From Bradyrhizobium sp. ARR65 (GTDB taxonomy: Bacteria > Pseudomonadota > Alphaproteobacteria > Rhizobiales > Xanthobacteraceae), in the NCBI RefSeq assembly GCF_000472385.1, contig NZ_AWZU01000034.1, positions 546 to 64,545 of the forward strand: DNA of 64,000 bases. Reading direction: 5' to 3'. The position numbers and the translations under genes were made by a program. Below the pieces are notes generated by a model. It was given only the letters and a program-made list of their open reading frames with translations, did no database searches and was not told where the DNA came from. Positions 16,129-25,278 of this stretch are shown piece after piece. Positions within the stretch are counted from its first letter, which is position 1. Each line of letters opens with the position of its first letter.

Positions 16129-18477
16129 GTGTCGAGGAGTTTGCGTGGATTGGTGATCGCGGGCATGCTCGTGCTGCCAGCAGTCCAGCAAACGGCGCAG
16201 GCCCAGACGCAATCCGGCTCACCTCCCACCGGCACCGAGTCCGCCGGCTCGGCCAGCACAGCCGTCTTGCCGGCAATCACGGTTCAGTCGACGGCGCAAT
16301 CCCACAAGCTGCATCAATCGGCCAAGCGCAATGCGCGGAACGTCGCGCGAGCTTCCCAACGCCGGCCGCAATCCGATCCGACAGCCGGGGCGCCCGCAAC
16401 GGTCTCCGGTGCACCCAATGTGGCGTCGGGGCCCGCGGGCCAGCCGAACATGGCCAGCCAGGTCACGATTGCTGGCGACGCGCTGAACGCGCGTCCGGTG
16501 GCGCGCCCGGGCGAAGTTCTCGAAGCCGTACCGGGGCTGATCGTGACGCAACACAGTGGGGAAGGCAAAGCGAACCAGTATTTTCTCCGTGGCTACAATC
16601 TCGATCACGGCACTGATCTGGCGATCTTCGTCGACGACGTGCCGGTCAACATGCGCACGCATGCCCATGGTCAAGGTTATGCGGACCTCAACTGGCTGAT
16701 GCCGGAGACGATCAACGCGCTGGAGGTACGCAAGGGCCCCTATTTCGCGGATGAGGGCGATTTCAGCTCGGCTGGCAATCTTCACATCGGGCTTGTCGAC
16801 CGCATCGACAAGAGCATTGCCCAAGTGACTGCCGGGAGCTTCGGCTACAAACGGCTTTTCGGCATGGGGTCGACCAATGTCGGCGACGGGACGCTGCTCG
16901 TCGCCGGCGAAGCCGGGACCTACGATGGACCGTGGGACAATCCCGACGACATGCGCAAGCTGAATACCTTGGTGCGCTACACCCAGGGAACGGCGCTGGA
17001 CGGTCTCTCCATCACCGGCATGGCTTATTCCAACCGATGGAGCTCGACTGATCAGGTCCCGGAGCGCGCCATCTTGTCGGGCCAACTTGCGCGCTACGGC
17101 GCGGAAGACCCGACCGACGGAGGCAACACCGATCGTTTCGCACTGTCGGCGCGGATCGCGGGCGGCGATGATGCGGGATCGTGGAAAGCCAATGCATTTG
17201 TCGTCAAGAGTTCGCTCGATCTGTTCAATGACTTCACCTACTTTCTCTCCGATCCGACGCTCGGCGATCAGTTTCATCAGCACGATGACCGCGTGATGGC
17301 TGGAGCCAACGCGTCGCGCACGTTCAATGGATCATTGGCCGGCCGCCCGATGGAGACCACTTTCGGCATCCAGACCCGCTACGATGCCATCGACCTCGCG
17401 CTGACGGATACTTATCAGCGAAGCTTCCTGTCCAATGTGCGCAGCGACCGGGTGGGAGAGGGCAGTCTCGGTCTCTACGTTCAGAACACGGTACACTGGA
17501 CCGATTGGTTGAGGACCACTCTTGGCTGGCGCGGCGACTACTACGAGGCCAACGTCACGTCCTGGTTCGATGCCAACAATTCCGGCAAGGTCAGCGCCCG
17601 GATCGGCAGCCCAAAATTCACCATGGTGGTCGGTCCGTTCAACAAAACGGAATTTTTCTTAGGTGCCGGCTTGGGCATGCACAGCAACGATGCGCGTGGC
17701 GCGACCATTACAGAGGCGCCGAACGATCCTTCGACGAAGGTGGACGCCTCGCCCTTGCTGGTGCGAACGAAGGGGGCGGAGGTGGGGGTCCGCACCAAAT
17801 TCGTGCCGGGCCTCGACTCCTCGGTCAGCCTGTTCATGCTCGACCAAGCCTCCGAGATTGTTTTCAGCGGCGATTCCGGCGACACCTCGGCGAGCCGGGC
17901 GAGCCATCGTTACGGGGTGGAATGGACCAACACGTACCGCCCGGTGCCGTGGCTCGAGTTTGATGCGGATCTTGCGCTGACCCATGCCCGCTTCGTCGGT
18001 TATGACAGCGATCAGGCCGCAATCTACGATTCGCTGGCGGGATATCCGCAGGCGCAGATCGGCAACGCGCCCGGAAATTACATTCCGAACGCGCCACCGA
18101 TGGTAGCGTCGGCGGGCATCACGCTCGGCGAAAGGACCGGCTGGTTCGGCACCCTGCGCTGGCGCTATCTGGCGTCAAGCCCGCTCACCGAGGACAATGC
18201 ATTCCGCTCAACGCCGATCAGCCTCTTCAACGGGCGTATCGGCTACCGGACCGATGACGGCTGGCGAATTCAGCTCGACGTGCTCAACATCTTCAACACT
18301 AGGACCAATCAGATCTCCTACGCCTACGGCTCGATGGTCAAGACCGACAACCTGTACAATCTCTGTTACCCCGTGCAGATTGCGCCCGCCGCCGTGTGTC
18401 AGAATGGGGTGATGGACTACGTCGTGCATCCGGCCGAACCGCTGGCGGCCAGACTCACAGTGGCCCGAAATTTCTAG
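16129..18477 (+). CDS. TonB-dependent receptor, probably for nickel
   Basis: Outer-membrane active transporter of 782 residues. The signal peptide ends near AQA (residue 26). A Pro/Ser/Ala-rich linker follows, then the plug domain (about residues 105-230) with GEVLEAVPGLIVTQHSGEGKA and YFLRGYNLDHGTDLAIFVDD, a typical plug pattern. The rest is the beta barrel, ending in Phe (TVARNF). His-rich loops are RTHAHGQGYADLN in the plug and DQFHQHDD in the barrel. The perfect NikR-type operator upstream, with HupE-like genes 10 kb away, makes nickel or a nickel chelate the best guess. The start codon is GTG with a weak GAGG just upstream. Confidence 0.88.
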   Translation: MSRSLRGLVIAGMLVLPAVQQTAQAQTQSGSPPTGTESAGSASTAVLPAITVQSTAQSHKLHQSAKRNARNVARASQRRPQSDPTAGAPATVSGAPNVASGPAGQPNMASQVTIAGDALNARPVARPGEVLEAVPGLIVTQHSGEGKANQYFLRGYNLDHGTDLAIFVDDVPVNMRTHAHGQGYADLNWLMPETINALEVRKGPYFADEGDFSSAGNLHIGLVDRIDKSIAQVTAGSFGYKRLFGMGSTNVGDGTLLVAGEAGTYDGPWDNPDDMRKLNTLVRYTQGTALDGLSITGMAYSNRWSSTDQVPERAILSGQLARYGAEDPTDGGNTDRFALSARIAGGDDAGSWKANAFVVKSSLDLFNDFTYFLSDPTLGDQFHQHDDRVMAGANASRTFNGSLAGRPMETTFGIQTRYDAIDLALTDTYQRSFLSNVRSDRVGEGSLGLYVQNTVHWTDWLRTTLGWRGDYYEANVTSWFDANNSGKVSARIGSPKFTMVVGPFNKTEFFLGAGLGMHSNDARGATITEAPNDPSTKVDASPLLVRTKGAEVGVRTKFVPGLDSSVSLFMLDQASEIVFSGDSGDTSASRASHRYGVEWTNTYRPVPWLEFDADLALTHARFVGYDSDQAAIYDSLAGYPQAQIGNAPGNYIPNAPPMVASAGITLGERTGWFGTLRWRYLASSPLTEDNAFRSTPISLFNGRIGYRTDDGWRIQLDVLNIFNTRTNQISYAYGSMVKTDNLYNLCYPVQIAPAAVCQNGVMDYVVHPAEPLAARLTVARNF

Positions 18478-18488
18478 CGCATTCGCCG

Positions 18489-18574
18489 GTCATTGCGAGG
18501 AACGAAAGCGACGAAGCGACCGGGACTGCATCAGCGGAGAAAGTCTGGATCGCTTCGCTTGCGCCGCAATGACG
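18489..18574. repeat. REP/BIME-like repeat
   Basis: The left arm GTCATTGCGAGGAACGAAAG is matched by a reversed right arm, GCTTGCGCCGCAATGACG, with CTGGATCGCTTCGCTT between. This is the GTCATTGCGAG-type intergenic element familiar from Bradyrhizobium and its relatives. It separates the TonB receptor from a truncated gene remnant. Confidence 0.7.
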
Positions 18575-18609
18575 CCAGAGGTTAGGCGCGCTTTCGCTCA
18601 GCTCAGCGC

Positions 18610-18867
18610 ATGTCGATCAGCCTGAGTTCGCGAGGCGAGGAAGCGCTGTTCGGTGGCGACATCATGCACAGCCCTATCCAGGTTCATGCGCCGGATCTCG
18701 CTTCGATCTTTTGTGCCGATCGCGATCAGGCGAGACGTTCGCGCGTTTGCATGCTTGCATATTGCGCCGAGCGCAACGCGACCTATTTCTCCTCGCATTT
18801 CACCGAGACCTCGGCCGGACGCATCCTTCGCGCCGGCGATGGGTATCAGTGGGTCTTCGCGGAGTGA
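18610..18867 (+). pseudogene. C-terminal remnant of an MBL-fold metallohydrolase
   Basis: The 85-residue frame reads MSISLSSRGEEALFGGDIMH, then PIQVHAPDLASIF and later YFSSHFTETSAGRI. This is recognisable as the last third of a metallo-beta-lactamase-fold hydrolase: the GD metal ligand of the GGD block and the final His of the SSHF block are there. The N-terminal HxHxDH motif and about two thirds of the domain are missing. The family's preceding PGH is replaced by QR, directly downstream of the REP element. The fragment has no ribosome binding site, so I read it as decayed. Confidence 0.7.
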
Positions 18868-18870
18868 CGT

Positions 18871-21183
18871 CTATCGAACGGCCGCTTCGATCGGTTCGGG
18901 CGGATCGAAAGCGCGGATCGGAGGCGGCGATCCCACATATTTCTCGCATTCGACGACCGTGACCTGTCCGCAGCAACCTTGCGCCAGCCTTGACGTGCCG
19001 ATGTCGCGCGTGAGCACGTTCGGATTGCCGTGGACGCACAGCGGCTGCTCGGCCGCACCTGGCTCCGGATCGTACCAAGCGCCGGTCGATAGCTGCACCA
19101 CGCCGGGCATCACGTCCTTGGAGAGGGTCGCCGCGGCGAGGCAAGCCCCGCGATCGTTGAACAGGCGGACGATGTCGCCATGCGCGATGCCGCGGCGCTC
19201 GGCATCGATCGGGTTGAGACGCACCGGCTCGCGGCCGGCGATTTTCCGGGACTGGCTGTAGGCGCCGAAATCGAGCTGGCTGTGCAAGCGCGTTGAAGGC
19301 TGGTTGGCGATCAGCGTCAGCGGATGCCGCGCGGTGGCCGGCTCGGTCGACGGCAGCCAGGTTGGATGCGGCGGGCAGTCGCCGTAGGCGAATCCGGCGA
19401 TCGTCTGCGAAAAGATCTCGATCTTGCCGCTCGGCGTCGGCAGCTTGTTCTTGACGGGATCGTCGCGGAAAGCGCGCAGGAAGCCGCCGTCATCGGCCTC
19501 GGACGGCAGGGCGAGCTCGCCCCGTCGCCAGAACTCGTCGAAATCGGGCGCCTCCCAGCCGGATTCCGCCAGCGCCCGTCGCGTCGGCTCGTAGAGATGA
19601 ACCAGCCATTCGCGGCTGTCGCGTCCTTCCGTGAACGCCTGCTCGATCGAGAGCTTGCGCGCGAGATCAGCGAAGATAGCAAAATCGTCGCGTGCCTCGC
19701 CGATCGGTTCAACCACCTTGCGCATCGCGACCAGCCTGGGATCGGTCGCGGCGGCGCCGATGTCGTCGCGCTCCAGCGTCATCGTCGCCGGCAACACGAT
19801 GTCGGCGAATTTCGCCATCGGCGTCCAGGCGCTGTCGTGCACCACGATCGTATCGGGCACGTTGAAGGCATGCCGGAGGCGATTGATGTCCTGATGGTGA
19901 TGGAACGGATTGCCACCGGCCCAATAGACCAGCTTGATATCGGGATAGCGCAGCGATTTGCCGTTGTACTCGAACGGCTGTCCAGGATTGAGCAGCATGT
20001 CGCTGATCCGCGCGACCGGGATGAATTCGGTGACGTTGTTCTTGCCCTGCGGCATCGTCGGGATCGGAACGGCGTTGACGCGGCGCCCGGTGTGACCCAT
20101 CGCACCGAGCGCATAATTATAGCCGCCGCCGGGCAGGCCGATCTGGCCGAGCATCGCGGCCAGCACCGCGCCCATCCAGACCGGCTGTTCGCCGAATTGC
20201 GCCCGCTGCAGCGAATGCGAGATCGCCACCAGCGTGCGACCGCGCGGCAGGCGGCGTGCGAGATCGACGATGGTGCCTGCGGACAGGCCGGTGATCTCCG
20301 CCGCCCATGCCGCATCCTTTCGCGTGCCGTCGTCCTGACCGAGCAGGTAGGTTTTGAATTTCTCAAAGCCGGTGCAATAGCGCGCCACGAAGGCGTGGTC
20401 CCAGAGGTCCTCGACCAGGAGCGTGTGCGCGAGCGCCAGCATCAAGGCGACATCGGTGCCGACCTTTATTGGCAGCCATTTCGCGCTCGCTTCCTCGGGC
20501 ATATCGTCGCGCAGCGGGCTGATACAGAAGAACGTCGCACCGCGGCGCGCGGCCTGCCTCATCGCGTCCCGTTCGATATGGGCGCTGATCCCGCCGCTGG
20601 CGACGGTAGAGTTCTTCAGTGGCATGCCACCAAACGCCAGCACCGTGTCGGTGTGTTCGGCGACCTGCTGCCAGGTTACGTTGCGGCGCGAAATGCCTTC
20701 GAACGGTCCCATCACATGCGGCAGGATCACCGCGGAGGCGCCGGCACTATAGCTGTTGACCGAACGCACATAGCCGCCGAAGGCAAGGTTCAGAAACCTG
20801 TGGACCTGGCTCTGCGCGTGGTGGAAGCGTCCGGCGCTGGCCCAGCCATAGGAGCCACCATAGACAGCGCTCGCGCCATATTCGCTTCGCACGCGTGCGA
20901 GTTCGGCGGCGAGAAGGTCGATCACCTCCTCCCACGACTGTTCGACAAAGCCTCCGTTGAAGTCGCGCTTGCCGCGCGCATTGCCGTCGAGCCAGGATTT
21001 TCGGACCATGGGACGCAGGATGCGTGCCTTATGGCGCAACGCGGTGGTGAAATTGCCAAGCATCGGCGAGGGAGCCGGGTCGCGCTCGTAAGGCGCAACC
21101 TCGAGCGTCGTACCGTTCCAGCGCGCTGAGAACGCGCCCCAGTGCGCGCTGTGCGGATTCCAGATCGCTGCGGCCTTGTTCAT
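18871..21183 (-). CDS. Molybdopterin-dependent oxidoreductase, BisC/TorA-like
   Basis: Large molybdoenzyme of 770 residues of the DMSO reductase family, subgroup without Fe-S cluster. There is no N-terminal Cys cluster and no Tat signal, so it is probably cytosolic like biotin sulfoxide reductase. Visible family features are GGSYGWASAGRFHHAQSQ (about 110), VNSYSAGASAVILPH (the Ser of this block is the expected molybdenum ligand), LAFGGMPLKNS, and the C-terminal cofactor-binding ANQPSTRLHSQLD. Probable activity is reduction of S- or N-oxides such as biotin or methionine sulfoxide. ATG 21183 has CGGAG upstream; the frame extends to 21222 without support. It is convergent with the MBL remnant, three bases away. 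Confidence 0.87.
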   Translation of the reverse strand: MNKAAAIWNPHSAHWGAFSARWNGTTLEVAPYERDPAPSPMLGNFTTALRHKARILRPMVRKSWLDGNARGKRDFNGGFVEQSWEEVIDLLAAELARVRSEYGASAVYGGSYGWASAGRFHHAQSQVHRFLNLAFGGYVRSVNSYSAGASAVILPHVMGPFEGISRRNVTWQQVAEHTDTVLAFGGMPLKNSTVASGGISAHIERDAMRQAARRGATFFCISPLRDDMPEEASAKWLPIKVGTDVALMLALAHTLLVEDLWDHAFVARYCTGFEKFKTYLLGQDDGTRKDAAWAAEITGLSAGTIVDLARRLPRGRTLVAISHSLQRAQFGEQPVWMGAVLAAMLGQIGLPGGGYNYALGAMGHTGRRVNAVPIPTMPQGKNNVTEFIPVARISDMLLNPGQPFEYNGKSLRYPDIKLVYWAGGNPFHHHQDINRLRHAFNVPDTIVVHDSAWTPMAKFADIVLPATMTLERDDIGAAATDPRLVAMRKVVEPIGEARDDFAIFADLARKLSIEQAFTEGRDSREWLVHLYEPTRRALAESGWEAPDFDEFWRRGELALPSEADDGGFLRAFRDDPVKNKLPTPSGKIEIFSQTIAGFAYGDCPPHPTWLPSTEPATARHPLTLIANQPSTRLHSQLDFGAYSQSRKIAGREPVRLNPIDAERRGIAHGDIVRLFNDRGACLAAATLSKDVMPGVVQLSTGAWYDPEPGAAEQPLCVHGNPNVLTRDIGTSRLAQGCCGQVTVVECEKYVGSPPPIRAFDPPEPIEAAVR

Positions 21184-21477
21184 CGCTCGCTCCGAATTGT
21201 CGGCCTCACGGCTTCTCCGCAAACCGCAAAAGTTAACTAAGGGGACGCGTTACCGATCCCTTTTCCAACGCTGGCGTTGCGTCGCCGCAGGCGCTAAGAG
21301 CGACATTCAACGCGCGCATTGTTATGACGCGATCGGGGCTATGCGGACAAGATGACCGCCGGCCGATATGCGCCGAACACATATGGCCATGACGAGCAAC
21401 GATGCCGCGTCAAGTGCTGACACGAAAGGGGCAGGAAGGACATTGCGGGGGATGATACGACGTAAAACGGTGGGGCC

Positions 21478-22365
21478 ATGAGCAGGCCGCGACTGCCATC
21501 GCTCATCGCGCTGCGCGCATTCGAAGCTGTCGGACGCACGGGGAGTGTGCGGGCGGCCGGAGAGGAACTCGCGGTCAGCCACACCGTCGTTTCGCGCCAC
21601 CTGCAAAACCTGCAGCGAAGCCTTGGCGTTGCACTGCTGCGCAACGAGGGGCGCGGTGTCGCGCTCACCAGCGCCGGACAGCAATATCACACGCAGATCT
21701 CCCAGGCCTTCGACATCATCGGGCGCGCCACCTCCATGGTCCGGCCGGTGTCCCGGCCGACGTTGAACATCTGGTGCATCCCGGGGATCGCGAACAGGCG
21801 CCTGCTGTCGAGACTGCCCGAACTGACCGGACCGCCGCGGAATTGGGACATCAACCTGCAGCCGACACTGTCGCATCCCGATCTGTCGCGCGCGGAAGCC
21901 GATGCCGAGATCGTCTATGCCGACGCGGTCGATACCCGCGGCGCGCTCATGGCCGAAGCCTTGGTGCGGCCGCGCGTCTTCCCGGTGGCAAGTCCGGCCT
22001 ATCTGGCGCGTTACCCGGGGATCACCACGCTGGCGGATCTCGCCAACGTCGCGCTGATTCACGAAGAGTCGACCGAGCAATGGCAGCGCTGGTTCGCGCT
22101 TGCCGGCATCGAGGATACGCCGCCTCTTCGCGGTCCGCGCTTGTGGCACGCGCATCTCGCCATCGAAGCGGCACGGTTCGGCCAGGGCGTCGCGCTCGCC
22201 AATGACGTGCTGGTCGAGGAGGAGTTGCGCTCCGGCGCGCTGATCGAAGTGCTGCCGTCCCGGATCTATATGGAGTCCTATCAGCTCGTGGCGCTGAAGG
22301 AGCGCTGGGAGGATCCGCCCATCGTGGCGCTGCGCCGTTGGTTGAAGCAGGTCTTGGCTGCATAG
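21478..22365 (+). CDS. LysR-family regulator, GcvA-like
   Basis: Transcription regulator of 295 residues. The N-terminal winged helix-turn-helix covers about residues 8-65: LPSLIALRAFEAVGRTGSVR and HTVVSRHLQNLQ, the GcvA-type start. The effector-binding domain runs from about 92. It stands 202 bases upstream of the aminotransferase/deacylase/ABC operon on the same strand and is the obvious candidate to control it. The 294 bases before it, up to the oxidoreductase start at 21183, hold only divergent promoter space and no recognisable motif. Confidence 0.9.
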   Translation: MSRPRLPSLIALRAFEAVGRTGSVRAAGEELAVSHTVVSRHLQNLQRSLGVALLRNEGRGVALTSAGQQYHTQISQAFDIIGRATSMVRPVSRPTLNIWCIPGIANRRLLSRLPELTGPPRNWDINLQPTLSHPDLSRAEADAEIVYADAVDTRGALMAEALVRPRVFPVASPAYLARYPGITTLADLANVALIHEESTEQWQRWFALAGIEDTPPLRGPRLWHAHLAIEAARFGQGVALANDVLVEEELRSGALIEVLPSRIYMESYQLVALKERWEDPPIVALRRWLKQVLAA

Positions 22366-22567
22366 GCGCGTCGGGTACCGCTCCGCGCCCGCTCTGTACG
22401 ATTGATGGTATTTTGACCAGAGCCGCCTAACGCCTGCTCAGCTCCCGCCCAAGACCTAAGCATCCCGTGGCCATTGGTGCATGAGAGTCACCTGATCCGC
22501 ACCAGAAGCTGATGGATCATGGCTTGCCGCGCCATAGGCTGTCATCCCAGTTTCAGGAGATTTCTCG

Positions 22568-23845
22568 ATGGCAGTGAGCGCGGAGTTGTTGGCACGAAGA
22601 CAGGCGGCGGTGGTGCGTGGCGTCAGTAATGCCACTCCGGTCTTCGCCGAACGCGCGCTCAACAGCGAGGTATGGGATGTCGACGGCAAGCGCTACGTGG
22701 ATTTCGCCGGCGGCATCGCCGTGCTCAACACCGGCCATTGCCATCCGCATGTGATCGGCGCCATCCGCGAGCAGCTCGATCGCTTCACCCATACCTGCTT
22801 CCAGGTGCTGCCGTACAAGCCCTATGTCGAGCTCGCCGAGCGCCTCAACGCGCTGGCGCCGATCAACGGTCCGCTCAAATCCATCTTTCTGACCACGGGC
22901 GCTGAGGCCACCGAAAACGCAATCAAGATCGCACGCGCTGCCACAGGCCGCAGCGGCGTGATTGCCTTCACCGGCGGTTTCCACGGCCGCACCGCGCTTG
23001 CGAGCGCGATGACCGGAAAGGTCGTGCCCTACAAGCAGAACTTCGGCCTGCCGATGCCAGGCATCCTGCACGCGCCCTTTCCCGTGGCTGGCGGGCGCGT
23101 CACGGTGGAAGACACGCTGCATTACATCAACCTGATCTTCAAAGCCGACATCGATGCCTCGCATGTCGCCGCGATCGTCATCGAGCCGGTGCAGGGCGAG
23201 GGCGGCTTCCACCAGGCCCCGCCCGAGCTGATGCGCGGTCTTCGGCGCCTCTGCGATGAGAACGGCATCGTCCTGATCGCCGACGAGGTGCAGACCGGTT
23301 TTGGCCGCACCGGCAAGATGTTCGCAATGGAACATTACGACGTGCAGGCGGACGTGATCTGCGTCGCCAAGAGTCTCGCGGGCGGCATGCCGCTCTCGGG
23401 TGTGGTCGGCCGCGCCGCCATCATGGATGCCGCCGAGCCCGGCGGTCTGGGCGGCACCTATGCCGGTCATCCGCTCGCCTGCGCCGCAGCGCTTGCCGTG
23501 CTCGACATTTTCGAGCGCGAGGATCTCTTGAAACGGGCCAATGTACTGGGCCAGCGCCTGCGCGGTGCCATCGATCGGTTCGCGCGCGCCAATACGCTGG
23601 TGCCGATTTCCGCCGCGCGCGGTCCAGGCGCGATGATTGCGTTCGACGTCTACAAGCAGCGCGGCAGTGATGAGCCGGATCCCGAGATGACCAAGCTGAT
23701 CACCCGGCGCGCCCACGAAAACGGCCTGATTCTCTTATCCTGCGGCACCACTGCGAGCACCATCCGCATCCTGGTGCCGCTGACGGCATCGGATGCGATC
23801 ATCGACGAAGGACTGGGGATCCTGGAGCGGTGCCTTGCGGCGTAA
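22568..23845 (+). CDS. gabT: 4-aminobutyrate aminotransferase family enzyme
   Basis: PLP-dependent class III aminotransferase of 425 residues that transfers the omega-amino group of GABA or a related omega-amino acid to 2-oxoglutarate. Features: WDVDGKRYVDFAGGIAVLN, TTGAEATENAIKIAR (phosphate-binding), ADEVQTGFGRTGKMF with the cofactor-binding Asp, and AKSLAGGMPLSGV with the Schiff-base Lys at about residue 268. The ribosome binding site is AGGAGA before ATG. It heads a co-directional run with a deacylase and a peptide-type ABC transporter, so its natural substrate may be the amine released from an imported conjugate. Confidence 0.92.
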   Translation: MAVSAELLARRQAAVVRGVSNATPVFAERALNSEVWDVDGKRYVDFAGGIAVLNTGHCHPHVIGAIREQLDRFTHTCFQVLPYKPYVELAERLNALAPINGPLKSIFLTTGAEATENAIKIARAATGRSGVIAFTGGFHGRTALASAMTGKVVPYKQNFGLPMPGILHAPFPVAGGRVTVEDTLHYINLIFKADIDASHVAAIVIEPVQGEGGFHQAPPELMRGLRRLCDENGIVLIADEVQTGFGRTGKMFAMEHYDVQADVICVAKSLAGGMPLSGVVGRAAIMDAAEPGGLGGTYAGHPLACAAALAVLDIFEREDLLKRANVLGQRLRGAIDRFARANTLVPISAARGPGAMIAFDVYKQRGSDEPDPEMTKLITRRAHENGLILLSCGTTASTIRILVPLTASDAIIDEGLGILERCLAA

Positions 23846-23906
23846 CCCTGAGAAGAGCGGCCAGCAATCATCGTAACGATCAAGATCTGCAACGGGAGGC
23901 AGTAGG

Positions 23907-25187
23907 ATGGCAAACAACGCGCTGGATGACGTGACGGAGCGCCTGCGCGCGGCTGTCGATCGTAATTTTGAGGATCAGGTCGCGTTCCTGGCGCGCATGG
24001 TCCAATTTCCCAGTCTGCGCGGCAAGGAAGAGCCGCTGCAGCAGTGGCTCGCCAAGCAGTTTGGCGAGCGCGGCTATGCGGTCGATGTCTTCAGCCTCGC
24101 TGATATCGATCTTACGAGCCACCCGAAGGCCGCGCCGATGGATGACATTCCATTGGCCGGGTCCAAGCAGGTCGTAGCCACGTATGATCCGGAGGGCAAC
24201 GGCCGCAGCCTGATCCTGCAGGGCCATATCGATGTGGTGCCGGAAGGTCCCGCGGATCTCTGGAGCGATCCGCCTTTCGCGGCCACCGTGCGCGATGGTT
24301 GGATGATCGGCCGCGGCGCGCAGGACATGAAGGCGGGCGTCTCCGCCATGATCTATGCGCTCGATGCGATCCGCAGCGCGGGCTATGCGCCGGGCGGCCG
24401 CATTCATCTGCAAACCGTGACCGAAGAGGAGAGCACTGGCAACGGCGCGCTGGCGACGATGATGCGGGGATATCGGGCAGACGCCTGCCTGATTCCCGAG
24501 CCGACGGCGCACACGTTGACCCGCGCCCAGGTCGGCGCCATCTGGTTTCGCTTGCGGGTGCGCGGCACGCCGGTGCACGTCGCCTATTCCGAGACCGGCA
24601 CCAGCGCCATCCTGTCCGCGATGCATCTGGTGCGTGCCTTTCAGGATTACACCAAGGCGCTTAACGCGAGGGCGGTCGATGATCCCTGGTTCGGCAAGGT
24701 CAAGAATCCCGTCAAATTCAACGTCGGCATCATCAAGGGAGGCGACTGGGCGAGTTCGACGCCGGCATGGTGCGATCTCGATTGCCGGATCGGCCTCTTG
24801 CCGGGCGAGACGCCGCAGCAGGCGATGCGCGGCATCGAGCAATGCCTGGCCGAGGCGCAGAAGAACGATAGTTTCCTGTCGGAGAATCCGGCTGAGCTGG
24901 TCTGGAGCGGATTCCAAGCGGATCCGGCCGTATGCGAGCCCGGCAGCGCCGCGGAAGCGGTGCTTGCGGCCGCCCATGAAACGGCGTTCGGCACCGCGCT
25001 CGAAGACCGCCTGTCCACGGCCGTGAACGACACGCGCTACTACACCGGCATGCCCGCGCTCTGCTACGGACCTAGCGGCATCGGGCCACACGCCTTTGAC
25101 GAGCGGGTCGAGCTTGAAAGCCTGCGCAAGACCACCTTGAGCATCGCGCTGTTCGTCGCCGAATGGTGCGGGTTGAAGAAGCTTTAA
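23907..25187 (+). CDS. ArgE/DapE-family deacylase (M20 peptidase fold)
   Basis: Dinuclear zinc hydrolase of 426 residues. Metal-site motifs are LQGHIDVVPEG (about 105), GRGAQDMKAGVSAM (about 135), TEEESTGNGAL with the catalytic Glu (about 173) and GIGPHAFDERVE near the C-terminus. These place it in the acetylornithine deacetylase/succinyl-diaminopimelate desuccinylase group. The catalytic motifs look intact. It follows gabT by 61 bases, with GGGAGG before ATG. In this context it probably removes an acyl or aminoacyl group from a substrate brought in by the downstream ABC system rather than acting in arginine synthesis. Confidence 0.87.
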   Translation: MANNALDDVTERLRAAVDRNFEDQVAFLARMVQFPSLRGKEEPLQQWLAKQFGERGYAVDVFSLADIDLTSHPKAAPMDDIPLAGSKQVVATYDPEGNGRSLILQGHIDVVPEGPADLWSDPPFAATVRDGWMIGRGAQDMKAGVSAMIYALDAIRSAGYAPGGRIHLQTVTEEESTGNGALATMMRGYRADACLIPEPTAHTLTRAQVGAIWFRLRVRGTPVHVAYSETGTSAILSAMHLVRAFQDYTKALNARAVDDPWFGKVKNPVKFNVGIIKGGDWASSTPAWCDLDCRIGLLPGETPQQAMRGIEQCLAEAQKNDSFLSENPAELVWSGFQADPAVCEPGSAAEAVLAAAHETAFGTALEDRLSTAVNDTRYYTGMPALCYGPSGIGPHAFDERVELESLRKTTLSIALFVAEWCGLKKL

Positions 25188-25278
25188 CCCGATGTCGCGG
25201 TTCCGCCTGCGCGCTGCGGCACGACTGATTTGAGTTCTCGCAAATATCAATTGAGTGATACGGAAAACGAGGGACGGA

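Noticed and set aside
19324..21129. 601-residue plus-strand frame over the BisC-like gene
   Set aside because: It is complementary to a full-length molybdoenzyme with clear motifs, and its sequence has no known domain.
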